Shown here piece by piece: positions 8,314-17,563 of a stretch of DNA of 64,000 nt. The stretch covers positions 1 to 64,000 of the forward strand of contig CANDNA010000014.1 in the NCBI GenBank assembly GCA_947385955.1, read 5' to 3'. How positions within the stretch are numbered: the first letter of the stretch is position 1; every line of letters begins with the position of its first letter. Made by a program: the position numbers and the translations under genes. The notes below the pieces were generated by a model. That model was not told where the DNA came from. It searched no databases and was given only the letters and a program-made list of their open reading frames with translations. The stretch comes from an uncultured Clostridia bacterium (lineage in GTDB: Bacteria; Bacillota; Clostridia; Lachnospirales; Lachnospiraceae).

Positions 8314-8646
8314 CTACTGTCCGTCCTTCTGTATTTTGATCACACCGCCCCCACAGGAACAGATCGCCATAGAATCACTCATCAGCGCCGGCAGCCCTCC
8401 CACCGTCACATTGGTCTTTCCTTTCAGCCAGGTACCTGCAATTACCGGTGTACAGGGAACCGGCGGCGCCATTTTGGCGCAGGTGCCGAAGGGTTTGATG
8501 TTTACCATCGGCTTACAGTCCCCGATATTGGCTTTTGCTTTGCCGTTTACTTCCACCCGGTTCACCGGCAGCACAGTCAGCGTGGAAGGCGCTGCTCCCA
8601 ATACACATTTCAACGTAGCTCCGTTTACAACAAATGTTTTTCCCAT
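8314..8646 (-). CDS. DUF4280 PAAR-like spike-tip protein
   Basis: A 110-aa protein of the DUF4280/PAAR-like type, which caps the VgrG-like needle in injection systems. Hallmarks are FVVNGATLKCVLGAAPSTL at the start, a centre with TCAKMAPPVPCTPVIAGTW, and TNVTVGGLPALMSDSMAICSCGGG near the end. The conserved Cys residues (14, 56, 64, 96 and 98 or nearby) may bind a metal at the tip. GGGAGG lies 8 nt before the ATG. It sits immediately upstream of the spike gene, as expected. Confidence 0.88.
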   Translation of the reverse strand: MGKTFVVNGATLKCVLGAAPSTLTVLPVNRVEVNGKAKANIGDCKPMVNIKPFGTCAKMAPPVPCTPVIAGTWLKGKTNVTVGGLPALMSDSMAICSCGGGVIKIQKDGQ

Positions 8647-8674
8647 ATCAAACCCCTCCCGATTTTACAGCTCC

Positions 8675-9457
8675 TTATTCAATCAATGTCTTACCGCTGA
8701 CTACGCCGGATCTGCGCCGCACCTCTCCTCCCGACACCAGTCTGGTATACATCCGGCTAAGCCCCTGGTACATCTGCAGATTGCTCTGCCCCTCATTGCT
8801 TTCCGGCTCCCGTACCGACAGATACTGCCGGATCAGCTCTGACGACACCAGAGGGCTGTTCAGGCAGGCAGCTCCAAATGCCAGATCCAAAGGCTGTGCT
8901 TTGGTAGAATGCAGCACTCCCTTCCCGTACAGCCGCAGGATAAAAGGCGCCAGTGTACTGCCTTTTTCACAGGCAAAACGGATGTGAACCGGGTTCAGCG
9001 TATTAAAGCCCGTTACCAGATCATGAAAATCCCGATACTCCTCATAAGTTCTGAGCCTGGCCCCCTGTTCCAGCAAAAATCTACCCAGCTCATACTCCTC
9101 TGCCTCCGGCTTCCTGACAGGCTCCAGCGACAGTTCATAGTACTCTGTCCTGAAATCCGCTGTAGACATACTGCGCCGCTTTTTTAAGACCACCATAACC
9201 GTCTGTCCGGGCAGATTGTACTTCAATGTGACCGCTTCTTTCATACAGAAAAATTCCGGGCCGTGTTTCAGGATACCGGGGCTCACTGTAATCTCTGTTC
9301 CCACTCCCCTGATCCGGAATCCGGCCACCACCCCGCTTCCGTAGTCCTGAAACAAAAGAGAACAGAAATCCGGCGCATAATCCCGGATACAGTCCAGTGC
9401 ATCCCGCTTCAGGATACGTCCTTCTTCAAACAGAGGGAAAACCTGTCTTACCTCCAT
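8675..9457 (-). CDS. Unknown injection-system component (candidate baseplate protein)
   Basis: A 260-aa protein. I prefer the ATG with AGGAGG 5 nt upstream over the GTG one codon earlier. The N-terminal half reads as a small beta-rich domain (FRIRGVGTEITVSPGILKHGPEFF, with Gly-rich turns), reminiscent of phage baseplate or fibre-attachment domains. The C-terminal half is helical (LIRQYLSVREPESNEGQSNLQ). It lies between the Hsp70-like ATPase and the PAAR-like gene in a tightly spaced operon, so a structural role at the baseplate is likely. No family is recognised. Confidence 0.6.
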   Translation of the reverse strand: MEVRQVFPLFEEGRILKRDALDCIRDYAPDFCSLLFQDYGSGVVAGFRIRGVGTEITVSPGILKHGPEFFCMKEAVTLKYNLPGQTVMVVLKKRRSMSTADFRTEYYELSLEPVRKPEAEEYELGRFLLEQGARLRTYEEYRDFHDLVTGFNTLNPVHIRFACEKGSTLAPFILRLYGKGVLHSTKAQPLDLAFGAACLNSPLVSSELIRQYLSVREPESNEGQSNLQMYQGLSRMYTRLVSGGEVRRRSGVVSGKTLIE

Positions 9458-9475
9458 CACATCCTCCTGTTTCCT

Positions 9476-11929
9476 TTAAAGCCTTCCGCCGAAATAGTCC
9501 ACATAATCTTCATCAAACAGAAAACGGTTCACCTGGCCCACATGCAAAGCTCCCTGTTTCCTGGCTGCCGGCAGGACACAGAAATCCCAGTTTTCCTCCC
9601 GATATACAAACAGGCGGATCTCATCCTCTCCGATGGCATCAAAGTCTCCCTGTATCTGCCGGAAAACAGGCCGCTCTGTAAACAGTGCATCATAGGTTGT
9701 CCCGGTAAATGTGCCGATATCCAGCATCACCATACGTCTGCCGGCTTCCTTTCCCAGGCTGTCCCAGATGATAAATTCCACCTGACGGGTTGCCGTATGA
9801 CGCCTGATATAACCAAATACCTCCCGGTCCGCCCATTCCCGTGATACAATCGTCTGCACGGTACCGTCATAGCCTTTGGCTGTCACCACATGGGAAATCT
9901 CCGCCTCCTCCTCCGTGATTTCCGGGATAATCCGGCCATTTTTCTCCATCTGGCCCCGCAGGATTACGCCTTCCAGCGCCTTGAGCTTAAGTCCCTCCGC
10001 CTCTCCTTTTTTCAGTCTGGCCCTGCGTCCCACCGTAAACTCCCGCAGCGCATCACGAAACACGGGGATCTGGCAGCTCATCCCGGTAAATTTGATCCGG
10101 TACCCCATTAAAATCCCATATTCATTACACAGAGGTTCTACAAAACGTTTGACAATCCGGTAAATCTCCGGCGCCATCACCAGTTCCAGTTCTTCTTTCT
10201 GGATGGTGAGCTTTATCCTGTACTCCTCAATCCCCTGTGCATCCATGACAGAAACCGCACACAGCTCCGGAAACCGTTCGGCCAAATTGATACAGCTCAC
10301 CGGTTCTCCGGAAAAAAAAGCCGGTTTCAGTGTTTCCGCCAGAAACCAGAGCCGGTAAAAATTCTGCCGCCTGTAAATCCCATGCTCCTCTTCACAGGCA
10401 AACCGGGTGGGAACAGTCTTTTCCGCCCGCTCATACAGTTTCAGAAACTCCTGATACACCTCTTTGGTCCCGCCGTACTGATCCACACTGGAATAGGCGT
10501 CCTGAAATGTTTCATCCAGAACCTTTTCCCCACTTCCGGTAACGGCCAGCATAATCCGTATTTTCAGATACATAAAGATCAGGCAGGTCAGCCGGTTTCC
10601 GCCAAACCCCTGTTCTCCGTTCAGATAACGTTCTTTCAGCCACACCTGATAAGCCACACCGGTATTTTCGGCCTCATGCTCACAGGCCACCAGGGAAGCC
10701 GAACCTGCCCCGCAGTGAAATACCAGATCCGTTACCGCATCCTCGCCCTGATATGCCTCCTGCCGGATGATTTCCCGGTACACACAGTTCACCGATTCCG
10801 AACAGACTCCTTCCACCTGGCAGTCCCACAGCAGACCCTGCAGCCGGGAAAGTGCCAGGCTGCTCCTCTTCTCCGGCAGCAGAAAACACAGCTTTGTATA
10901 ATTCCTCCCATGCTCTCCTCTGGCCAGCGAAATCAGGTATGCAAAAAACTCCCGTAAAATCTGATCGGAAGAAACCACAGCGGCATTCCCGTCACCGTCA
11001 CATACATCCAGCCTGCGTTCCTCAAACAAAAACAGCTTCAGATTATGAAAAAAGGTCATGGCGCATCCATATCCGTCCCGCCGCAGCAGGCGCATTGCCT
11101 CATAACCAAAACAAAATTCCGCCTTCCCTTCCGCACAGCGTCTGACTGCCGCAACACTGGGACACAGCCGTTTTCCTTCCTGAAACCGCACTTCCAGAAT
11201 CGTATCTTTTTCCGTATCGGCTGCAGAAACGGCTGTATACCCTGCACCAAAATCAATTACCAGCGCATCTTCTGCATCCTGTGCTTCCGAGACGGAAAGA
11301 ATCGGCAGTCTGGCCATTGCCGCCACCAATCCCCGCTCCTTTACCGGATCACATTTCTGGCTGTTATATGCCCGGATCACCTTCCGGCTGGATGCCTCAT
11401 CAAACAATAAAAGCGTAAGGTCCCGGCTGATCCCCACAGGCAGCCTCCCGGATACGCGCTCCGGCGAAAGAGACATCCGCTCTCCCCGGACTTCCAAAAC
11501 CGCCAGCAGATTTCCCTGCGCATCGGAAAGGGTTCCCACAAAATACGACCCGTCAAACCCATGCCGGATGATTACCTCCTCCGCTTCGGAAAGCGGGATT
11601 CCCTTTTTGATTTCAATCTTATGAGGCACTTCCAGCTTTTCCGCTGCCATCAGAGCCATTGCCGACAGACTTTTCAGAATTTCTGCTGCTTCTTCCGAAA
11701 ATTCATCTGCCAGGAGTTCTTCTTCTCTCCCCCTGTAACGGAACAGCAGTTCCAGCAGTTCTTCCCGGTTCAGCCGCCTGGGATCCATCCCAGCGGATTT
11801 TGTCATAATCTTTTCTTCACAGCAGATATCACGGAGCATAAAAGTCCCCATCTCTCTCAGTTCATTCCATGTATAGCGGCGCTTTTCCTGCTCTCTGCCG
11901 CGTTTCAGCAGTCTGTACCTGTACGACAC
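9476..11929 (-). CDS. Hsp70/actin-fold ATPase-like protein of the injection system
   Basis: An 817-aa protein that starts at GTG with AGGAGG 6 nt upstream. The core (residues about 222-660) has the Hsp70/actin nucleotide-binding layout: a phosphate-1 motif LVIDFGAGYTAVS (D226), a following CPSVAAVRR strand like the Hsp70 PS.V motif, and a phosphate-2-like motif LVFHCGAGSASLV near residue 403, where the usual Asp is His. About 220 residues precede the core (helical, then a beta unit with HGFDGSYFVGTL). The substrate-binding domain of DnaK is not recognisable. It is embedded between the candidate baseplate genes and the tip genes, so a role in assembly, disassembly or regulation of the machine is inferred. 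It could stand in for the missing ClpV-type ATPase. Confidence 0.75.
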   Translation of the reverse strand: MSYRYRLLKRGREQEKRRYTWNELREMGTFMLRDICCEEKIMTKSAGMDPRRLNREELLELLFRYRGREEELLADEFSEEAAEILKSLSAMALMAAEKLEVPHKIEIKKGIPLSEAEEVIIRHGFDGSYFVGTLSDAQGNLLAVLEVRGERMSLSPERVSGRLPVGISRDLTLLLFDEASSRKVIRAYNSQKCDPVKERGLVAAMARLPILSVSEAQDAEDALVIDFGAGYTAVSAADTEKDTILEVRFQEGKRLCPSVAAVRRCAEGKAEFCFGYEAMRLLRRDGYGCAMTFFHNLKLFLFEERRLDVCDGDGNAAVVSSDQILREFFAYLISLARGEHGRNYTKLCFLLPEKRSSLALSRLQGLLWDCQVEGVCSESVNCVYREIIRQEAYQGEDAVTDLVFHCGAGSASLVACEHEAENTGVAYQVWLKERYLNGEQGFGGNRLTCLIFMYLKIRIMLAVTGSGEKVLDETFQDAYSSVDQYGGTKEVYQEFLKLYERAEKTVPTRFACEEEHGIYRRQNFYRLWFLAETLKPAFFSGEPVSCINLAERFPELCAVSVMDAQGIEEYRIKLTIQKEELELVMAPEIYRIVKRFVEPLCNEYGILMGYRIKFTGMSCQIPVFRDALREFTVGRRARLKKGEAEGLKLKALEGVILRGQMEKNGRIIPEITEEEAEISHVVTAKGYDGTVQTIVSREWADREVFGYIRRHTATRQVEFIIWDSLGKEAGRRMVMLDIGTFTGTTYDALFTERPVFRQIQGDFDAIGEDEIRLFVYREENWDFCVLPAARKQGALHVGQVNRFLFDEDYVDYFGGRL

Positions 11930-11941
11930 CCTGCTCCTCCT

Positions 11942-12616
11942 TTAAAACAATACGAAATGACCGATCGGTGTTTCCTCACACTCCACAATTCCCGGCGGGA
12001 TATCCCAGAACACCCGGCAGACTCTTCCCACCTGCAAAAAGATATTCTGCAGGGCTGCAACCCGCCTTTCATCTGCCGGACTGGCCTCTTGGTTTACAAT
12101 CAATACCACACTGCCTTCTTCTCTTACATTGACCCAGGCATTCCGGTACAAACTGCGTATACTGTCACAAAAACACCGTTCCTGATTTCCGGTCCGGCAC
12201 AGCCGCAGATAATAATATGCGATGATCCGAAGTTCCCCGGCAGTAAAATCCTCCACCGGCACTTCCGGCCCAAATGCCCCCTGATAAATATCCGCTTCCA
12301 GAAATCTCACATAAAACGCTTCCAGATCCATACCGGAAAAAGCATCTGTTTTCCACAGATGGTGCAGAACCATATCGCACAAAAACCTGGTCAGTTCAGG
12401 AACTTTTCCTGTTTTGATTATGGGGTCAAAAATGGGCTCATAGCTGTAATAAGGATTCACAGCCACCCTGCCCTCATCCGGGCCATAAGGATTGTATGCA
12501 TTTTTAACGGTAGCTTCTCCATACGGAGAACTGGTGTCTGTCACATCAAAAAACAGATCATTCTCCCGGATACCGTTTTCCAAAGCCTCCAATGCAGCCT
12601 GCCAGAGCCGTTTCAT
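11942..12616 (-). CDS. Unknown injection-system component
   Basis: A 224-aa protein. I chose the ATG at 12616, which has AAGGA 6 nt upstream; an ATG two codons earlier is possible. It contains a short acidic-aromatic stretch (FFDVTDTSSPYGEAT) and a helical middle with several Tyr (IIAYYYLRLCRTG). The C-terminal part is a beta/alpha unit. It ends 12 nt before the Hsp70-like GTG start. I do not recognise the family. Its place next to the 392-aa protein suggests a baseplate-wedge pair. Confidence 0.6.
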   Translation of the reverse strand: MKRLWQAALEALENGIRENDLFFDVTDTSSPYGEATVKNAYNPYGPDEGRVAVNPYYSYEPIFDPIIKTGKVPELTRFLCDMVLHHLWKTDAFSGMDLEAFYVRFLEADIYQGAFGPEVPVEDFTAGELRIIAYYYLRLCRTGNQERCFCDSIRSLYRNAWVNVREEGSVVLIVNQEASPADERRVAALQNIFLQVGRVCRVFWDIPPGIVECEETPIGHFVLF

Positions 12617-12655
12617 GCCCATCCTTCCTTTCCGTTTCCAAAAACAGGTCTGCTG

Positions 12656-13819
12656 TCAGAAAGACAGCTCTCCCATCACCCGAAACTGAGGATAGTAGTT
12701 CTGTACCTCCTCCACAAGAAACAATACCTGATCTTCTGACAGAAACGTTTCTTTTTCCCCATGAAAACGAAGCAGCAGGCTCTCCCGTCCTTCCGGAATA
12801 TACCGGTATGCATTTCCGCTTCGGCCGATGGGCCCCTGTCCTCCTTCCCTGATTTCCAAAAGCTCCAGGCCTGCGGCAGCTTCATAGCCGGTTACGATAC
12901 GTCCGATCTCTGCCTTTGTCCTGCTCCGGAAAACGGCATTGTCCGCCTGACGGTCAATATGCCGCATCCGCCGGTGATTGGTAGTCAGTGGAAAATGAGG
13001 AATATTAATATTTCTGTGTACTGCAATCCGGTACAGATCAAATTCTTTCTGTACCTTTTCATCGGAAATAATCTCCAGCCCGTCCTGACTCATATAGACA
13101 TTTTTCACTGCTTTTTCCATCCTGACCAGATAACCGTCCTGCCGGAATGGCAGCCTGAGCGTATGCTGGTAATTTCTCTCATCAATAGCCGGAATGGGAA
13201 ATACCGTACATTTCAGACGGATCGGTTCCACATTCCAAAGCGGTATCAGATCAGCCCTGGCAGTCAGGTCAAAATCCGGAAAGCGGATGGAATGTATCTC
13301 GAAATCCGGCCAGGCCCCTTCGCAGTATACATCTGCAAATCGCTTTACATAAGGCAGATACGGCGTCCTCCAATAGATGCCGTTGTCATAGTACAGATTT
13401 TGCAGTTCTTCTATCTTTTTTTCGTATCGTCTGCATGGTCTGAGGCGGACCGTGATCTCCTGTATTCCCTCTTCCGTCTTTATCTCCGCCCTGTGGCTGC
13501 CTTCCAGAAGATCCTGCATCCTGTCCGGAGAGCACTGACAGAACACGGTGGCAATACTGCCTTCCTCCCTGTTCTCGTCCATAGGAAACAGAAAGTCATT
13601 GATCATCGAAGCATCCCCTGCCGGCGCCACAGCCCCATATAAATAAAACCGCTCCGACACATCCCGCAGCTCTCTGCGCAGCCTCTCTTCCAATTCCTCC
13701 AGCGCTTTTTGATTATAGCGGATTACCTCTGCAAACGCTTTGCTGATATCCCGGTATTCGGCCCGTTCCAGGCCGCCGCTGAGGGCTTTCAGACGTTCAT
13801 AGATAAAGCTCTCATCCAT
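12656..13819 (-). CDS. Unknown injection-system component (candidate baseplate wedge)
   Basis: A 387-aa protein. The preferred start is the ATG encoding MDESFIYERL, because GGAGG lies 8 nt upstream and the ATG overlaps the previous stop by 8 nt; an earlier in-frame ATG at 13843 lacks this spacing. The N-terminal 65 residues are a long charged helix (FAEVIRYNQKALEELEERLRREL), perhaps a coiled coil. The rest is beta-rich with conserved-looking turns (SIRFPDFDLTARADLIPLW, HFPLTTNHRRMRH). No known family is evident. Size and neighbours fit a baseplate wedge. Confidence 0.6.
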   Translation of the reverse strand: MDESFIYERLKALSGGLERAEYRDISKAFAEVIRYNQKALEELEERLRRELRDVSERFYLYGAVAPAGDASMINDFLFPMDENREEGSIATVFCQCSPDRMQDLLEGSHRAEIKTEEGIQEITVRLRPCRRYEKKIEELQNLYYDNGIYWRTPYLPYVKRFADVYCEGAWPDFEIHSIRFPDFDLTARADLIPLWNVEPIRLKCTVFPIPAIDERNYQHTLRLPFRQDGYLVRMEKAVKNVYMSQDGLEIISDEKVQKEFDLYRIAVHRNINIPHFPLTTNHRRMRHIDRQADNAVFRSRTKAEIGRIVTGYEAAAGLELLEIREGGQGPIGRSGNAYRYIPEGRESLLLRFHGEKETFLSEDQVLFLVEEVQNYYPQFRVMGELSF

Positions 13820-15926
13820 TCCCATTCCCTCCGGATGACGCATCTTTCTGTAATTTTTCCAGTCCCCTGGCCATCATTTCCATCCGGTCCGCTGTAACCG
13901 GATCTCCGATCTGCGTATAAAGTTCTGCAATCCTGCGGTAAGCCTCTATGGCCGCTTCAAACTCCTGATTCGCCGTTTCCCGCAGCGCCTGTTCCAGTAT
14001 GGGAGTCACCATCTGCTCCAAGGCAAGCCGCTCCTCCGGGCTGACCGCCTCTTCTTCACCGGCTTCCTCTTCCGGCGGCGCCTCTTCCGCTGCTCCTTCC
14101 GGCAATACTTCCGGCACTGCCTGAGGTATCGTCTGCACCTCTTCCGGTCCGGCCGCGTCTCCTTCCGCCGCAGGCACTGTCTGGGCTTCCAGCGATGCGA
14201 TCAGACTGGCAGCCTCCTCAGCCCCTGCCGTATCCTCTATCTGGAGACAGGCTTCCTCTACCTTCGCATACAACGAAAGGGCCGTTTCCAGATCTCCCGC
14301 CAGCACCGCTTCAAATGCAGCGCTTTTATCCACCTCAATACTTTCCCTGGAAACTTCCCGGGCCGCTCTGGACTGTTTTTGAAGAGACAGCATGATCTGT
14401 GTGATCTCTTCCGCCTTTTCATTTTCTTCCATCCCGATATAAGCGTCCCTTATTTTGGTATATTGCTCCAGAGCCGCTTCCATGTCACCGGCCAGGATCG
14501 CATCCACAGCCGCCTCTTCATCGGCTTCTGCAATCAATACATCCCGGTCCCTGGCTCTCTCTTCCTTCTCTTCCTGCTCTGCCAGTCCGTTCACCCGAAG
14601 CAGCGCCAACTGTGCTTCTTTGAGCCGCTCCGGATCATCCACAATCCGCAGCATCGCCTCTGCCTGCCTGTACAGAGAAGCCGCTGTCCTGATATCGCCT
14701 TCCGCTTCTTTCAGCGCCCCATTCTGCATGCAGGTGTCTATTTCCATTCCCGTACCTGCCAGCTTCAGCTGCTGGTCAATGCGGCTGACCAGAGGAAGCA
14801 GTTCACTGTACTGTTTTGCCAGCTCCTGTGCTTTTTTATAAGCATCCCTGGCCTGTTCATATGCCCGCCCGTCATAGGCCTGATCCGCCTCTTCCAATAT
14901 GACGCTGACTGTAATTTTGGTCGAAAGAAGCTGCTCTTTTTCCAGCCGTTCTCCGCTTTTATCCAGCTTTTGATTCTCTTCCGCCGCTTTTTCATATTCC
15001 TGCTTTGCCAACAAAGCGTTGAAATCCGTCAGATATTGATCGCCGGTATCCTCATACACGGCTGTGGTGTTCCGTATTTCCTGCTGTCTGCGTCGCCGGT
15101 GCCTGATATACAGCACGGCGACAGTTCCCACCACTGCCAGAATCAGAACAATGATCAGGCACCAGATCATAATTTTCTTTTTCAGCGCCCGGTTTTCCTG
15201 ATACGTCTTTTTGATTTCCACTGCTGCCAGACAGCAGCAGGGAATCCCTTCTGTACTGCCTCTTACATAAAGCTCCTGCAGATCCCCCAGGAACTCTCCC
15301 ACAGACTGTATGGATTCATACGCATCCAGGATTTCCACTCTGCCAACCCGGCTCCAAACCCCTTCTGTCACAGCCAGAAGCAGGTCTCCGTCCTCCATCT
15401 TTATCTTTCCGGAAACGGTGACTCTTGCGTTTCCTCCCAGATAATGATACAGATTGCCTGTTTCCTTTTTCGCTGCATTCTCAGTTTCCGGGATCTGTTT
15501 CTGATCCATCATAGCCTGATATCTGGTATGGGTAATGCTCTGATGATAAATGCCTGCATTACGCATTGCGAATAACATCACATTACCGCATACGCCATAT
15601 CGGAATCTGGTATAATCAGAAACTAACAGCAAGATCCCTGCTTTCAGCCGTATTCTCACACTCTGCTGCATCAGGCGTTTGTGCGCCTTTCTGATACATG
15701 CCCGGATCCGGCCGGCTTTTATGCCCGGTTTTTGCACAAATGCTTCAATGGCAGTGTCCACAGCCAGCTTTGCGCTTTCCTGACCGCCGTCGCCGTCAAA
15801 CCCTTCTGCCACCGCCATACAATAATACCGATCCATTTCCACGAATCCGTAATACGTCCCGTTCTGCCCACTCAGTCCTGCTTCCGACACAAATGTGGTA
15901 ATGAACTGGCTGTTTAATTTTCTCAT
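13812..15926 (-). CDS. PP2C-like domain, transmembrane helix and TPR-like tail
   Basis: A 704-aa protein. Residues 1-240 have the PP2C fold signature: a beta-hairpin start, AVAEGFDGDGGQESAKLAV (residues 37-56) and LLAVTEGVWSRVG (183-195). The Asp that normally sits in the first ADG and in SDGvw is Glu in both places (E41, E188), and the final DN pair is not found (EGIPCCCLAAVEI), so phosphatase activity is doubtful. A strong transmembrane segment spans about 252-274 and is followed by Arg. The outer or C-terminal part (280-690) is a helical repeat region of TPR type (units such as AVLAGDLETALSLYAKVEEA) with a Pro/Glu-rich linker near 615-640. It could anchor the FHA/PP2C regulatory unit at the membrane. 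Confidence 0.8.
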   Translation of the reverse strand: MRKLNSQFITTFVSEAGLSGQNGTYYGFVEMDRYYCMAVAEGFDGDGGQESAKLAVDTAIEAFVQKPGIKAGRIRACIRKAHKRLMQQSVRIRLKAGILLLVSDYTRFRYGVCGNVMLFAMRNAGIYHQSITHTRYQAMMDQKQIPETENAAKKETGNLYHYLGGNARVTVSGKIKMEDGDLLLAVTEGVWSRVGRVEILDAYESIQSVGEFLGDLQELYVRGSTEGIPCCCLAAVEIKKTYQENRALKKKIMIWCLIIVLILAVVGTVAVLYIRHRRRRQQEIRNTTAVYEDTGDQYLTDFNALLAKQEYEKAAEENQKLDKSGERLEKEQLLSTKITVSVILEEADQAYDGRAYEQARDAYKKAQELAKQYSELLPLVSRIDQQLKLAGTGMEIDTCMQNGALKEAEGDIRTAASLYRQAEAMLRIVDDPERLKEAQLALLRVNGLAEQEEKEERARDRDVLIAEADEEAAVDAILAGDMEAALEQYTKIRDAYIGMEENEKAEEITQIMLSLQKQSRAAREVSRESIEVDKSAAFEAVLAGDLETALSLYAKVEEACLQIEDTAGAEEAASLIASLEAQTVPAAEGDAAGPEEVQTIPQAVPEVLPEGAAEEAPPEEEAGEEEAVSPEERLALEQMVTPILEQALRETANQEFEAAIEAYRRIAELYTQIGDPVTADRMEMMARGLEKLQKDASSGGNGNG

Positions 15927-15965
15927 ATGGCTACCTCATATATCCCTGCAGTAAAACAACACGAA

Positions 15966-16547
15966 TTATGCCACGATTACTGCCAGCGCACTTTTCTGCT
16001 CTCTGATATTCCTGCCGTTGACTGCTTCTATCATACGCTGGGCTTTCCGGTAGGGATGTCCTCTCCCTGACAAAATCTTTTCCACTTCGATCTCTGACAA
16101 TGCCTGCCATACTCCCTGGCTGCTCAGCAGCATCAGGCCGCCTTTCCGCTCCAGTTCTCCCTGGCTGTCTTTGATTTCTGTCAGCTCTCTGCCATAAAAA
16201 TTCATTACGGACATCTCTCCCACTCTGCGGTAAATCATCAGATTCCCCACAAAACAGGCCGCCAGCACAGACACTCTGGGCTGCCGTCCCCGATAAATCC
16301 GTTCATGCAGAAGAGCTGCTGCACGGTGAAACTCATCCTCCAGCCTGGCGCCCATATTCTCCGGGGAAACAATCCCCTTTGCAATACTTTCACAGGCCAG
16401 AATTGCTCCGTAAGCCCCTGTCACACTGTCAATCGTACCATCCGCAAGCACCGCCAGAAAACCATCTCCGATTTGCTTTGTCATAAAGTACGTGTTCTGA
16501 TTGACATTCTTCCCTATGGTCTGTGCATTGCCAAATCTTCTATTCAT
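15966..16547 (-). CDS. Short degenerate PP2C-like protein
   Basis: A 193-aa protein. The ATG at 16547 overlaps the upstream FHA gene stop by 8 nt (ATGAATAG); a TTG six codons earlier is a weaker choice. It retains FLAVLADGTIDSVTGAYGAIL (D36, G37), the first metal motif of PP2C phosphatases. It has SSQGVWQAL where active enzymes have SDGvw, so Q144 replaces a metal ligand. The usual DN near the C-terminus reads QK (REQKSALAVIVA). It is also shorter than the roughly 250 residues normal for the family. I read it as a pseudophosphatase that may bind phosphoproteins, paired with the neighbouring FHA proteins. Confidence 0.75.
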   Translation of the reverse strand: MNRRFGNAQTIGKNVNQNTYFMTKQIGDGFLAVLADGTIDSVTGAYGAILACESIAKGIVSPENMGARLEDEFHRAAALLHERIYRGRQPRVSVLAACFVGNLMIYRRVGEMSVMNFYGRELTEIKDSQGELERKGGLMLLSSQGVWQALSEIEVEKILSGRGHPYRKAQRMIEAVNGRNIREQKSALAVIVA

Positions 16548-17049
16548 CTTCCTCTTCCCATTCAAAATTGGCGCCGCACAGGGGAATAAATAACAGCTTG
16601 CTTTTGCCCAGTTCTATCTGATCAAACGGTTCCAGTTCCGTGGGCGCATACACAGCCTCTCCATTCAGATAAACCAGCCCCTGCGCATCACCGGGCAGCA
16701 GAAAAGTGCTTCTCTTTTTGGCATCGTAAGAAACAATGGCATGGTTTTTATAAGAAATCGCATTGTCTCCCAGAATACGGATGTCCATCTCCGGGCTTCT
16801 GCCAATAAAATTTTTTTCCGCAATCATCCGGTAATCCCTGCCTTTGGATGCTCCTTCGATGCAGACCAGCCACCCCACAACAGGATGCATCACCTCCAGC
16901 TCTTCCAGATATGTGGTATCCTTCAGGATACCGTCCACGTCCTCACCCTTTTTCCTGGCTATATTAACAGCCGTACTGCAGTAAGGACAGATCGTTCCGT
17001 ACCGCTTTTCACTGAATAAATGCCCGTTTTCGCATCTGATTAAACCCAT
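16540..17049 (-). CDS. FHA-domain protein with N-terminal zinc-knuckle-like motif
   Basis: A 169-aa protein. Residues 6-24 hold CENGH then CPYC (C6, H10, C21, C24), a small zinc-ribbon-like unit. Residues about 77-158 form an FHA domain with the phosphothreonine-binding residues present: the GR of NFIGRSP, S and H in AISYKNHAIV, and the N of VYLNGEAV. FHA domains read phospho-Thr marks, and in T6SS the Fha protein helps trigger assembly. No Ser/Thr kinase is encoded nearby. The tail is very acidic (EWEEEDE) and overlaps the next gene. Confidence 0.85.
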   Translation of the reverse strand: MGLIRCENGHLFSEKRYGTICPYCSTAVNIARKKGEDVDGILKDTTYLEELEVMHPVVGWLVCIEGASKGRDYRMIAEKNFIGRSPEMDIRILGDNAISYKNHAIVSYDAKKRSTFLLPGDAQGLVYLNGEAVYAPTELEPFDQIELGKSKLLFIPLCGANFEWEEEDE

Positions 17050-17087
17050 CTAAGCCCACATCCTCCTGCGCTGCAAATGCAGATTGT

Positions 17088-17537
17088 CTATTGAATGACA
17101 ATTTTTTCATATGATATAAACACGATATCGCCGCTTTGAATCCGATATGGAATATTTCTCCGCAATTTATATACCACCTCTCCGCCGCTCTGACGCAGCC
17201 CCACCATGCCTTTTTCCGCTTTGGCACATATGTACCAGCAGGACCCGTACCGGAGAAAAGACGCATGCTCTTCCTGAATGGAACCGGCATATGCCGAATC
17301 GGAAAAATCAATATGCACCATTCTTGCAGGTGTGGATTTCCCAATCAGTATTTCTTTTTGTTTTCCCAGAAAATACTCATCCCGCATCCTTCCCTGGTCA
17401 TTCAGAACCACCGCTTTGAGCCGCGTCCTGTTCTTCCAAAATGCCCTGATATGGATACCGGTCAGGCAAATGACAATTCCCCACAAAGCGATTGTGGAAC
17501 TCACCAGAAAAAGGTTCACCGCATTCTGATCCGTCAT
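17088..17537 (-). CDS. Membrane-anchored FHA-like protein
   Basis: A 149-aa protein with one N-terminal membrane helix (residues about 8-28) followed by an FHA-like domain (about 45-149). The FHA core is recognisable through EILIGKS, SIQEEHASF and GDIVFIS. The GR is GK and the usual NG turn is missing (GMVGLRQ), so phosphopeptide binding may be weak or altered. It is the first gene after the sheath-tube pair, and GGGAGG lies 5 nt before its ATG. With the next FHA protein and the membrane PP2C-like protein it would form a membrane-associated control module. Confidence 0.75.
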   Translation of the reverse strand: MTDQNAVNLFLVSSTIALWGIVICLTGIHIRAFWKNRTRLKAVVLNDQGRMRDEYFLGKQKEILIGKSTPARMVHIDFSDSAYAGSIQEEHASFLRYGSCWYICAKAEKGMVGLRQSGGEVVYKLRRNIPYRIQSGDIVFISYEKIVIQ

Positions 17538-17563
17538 AGAGTCCTCCCACCTTAATGATACTT

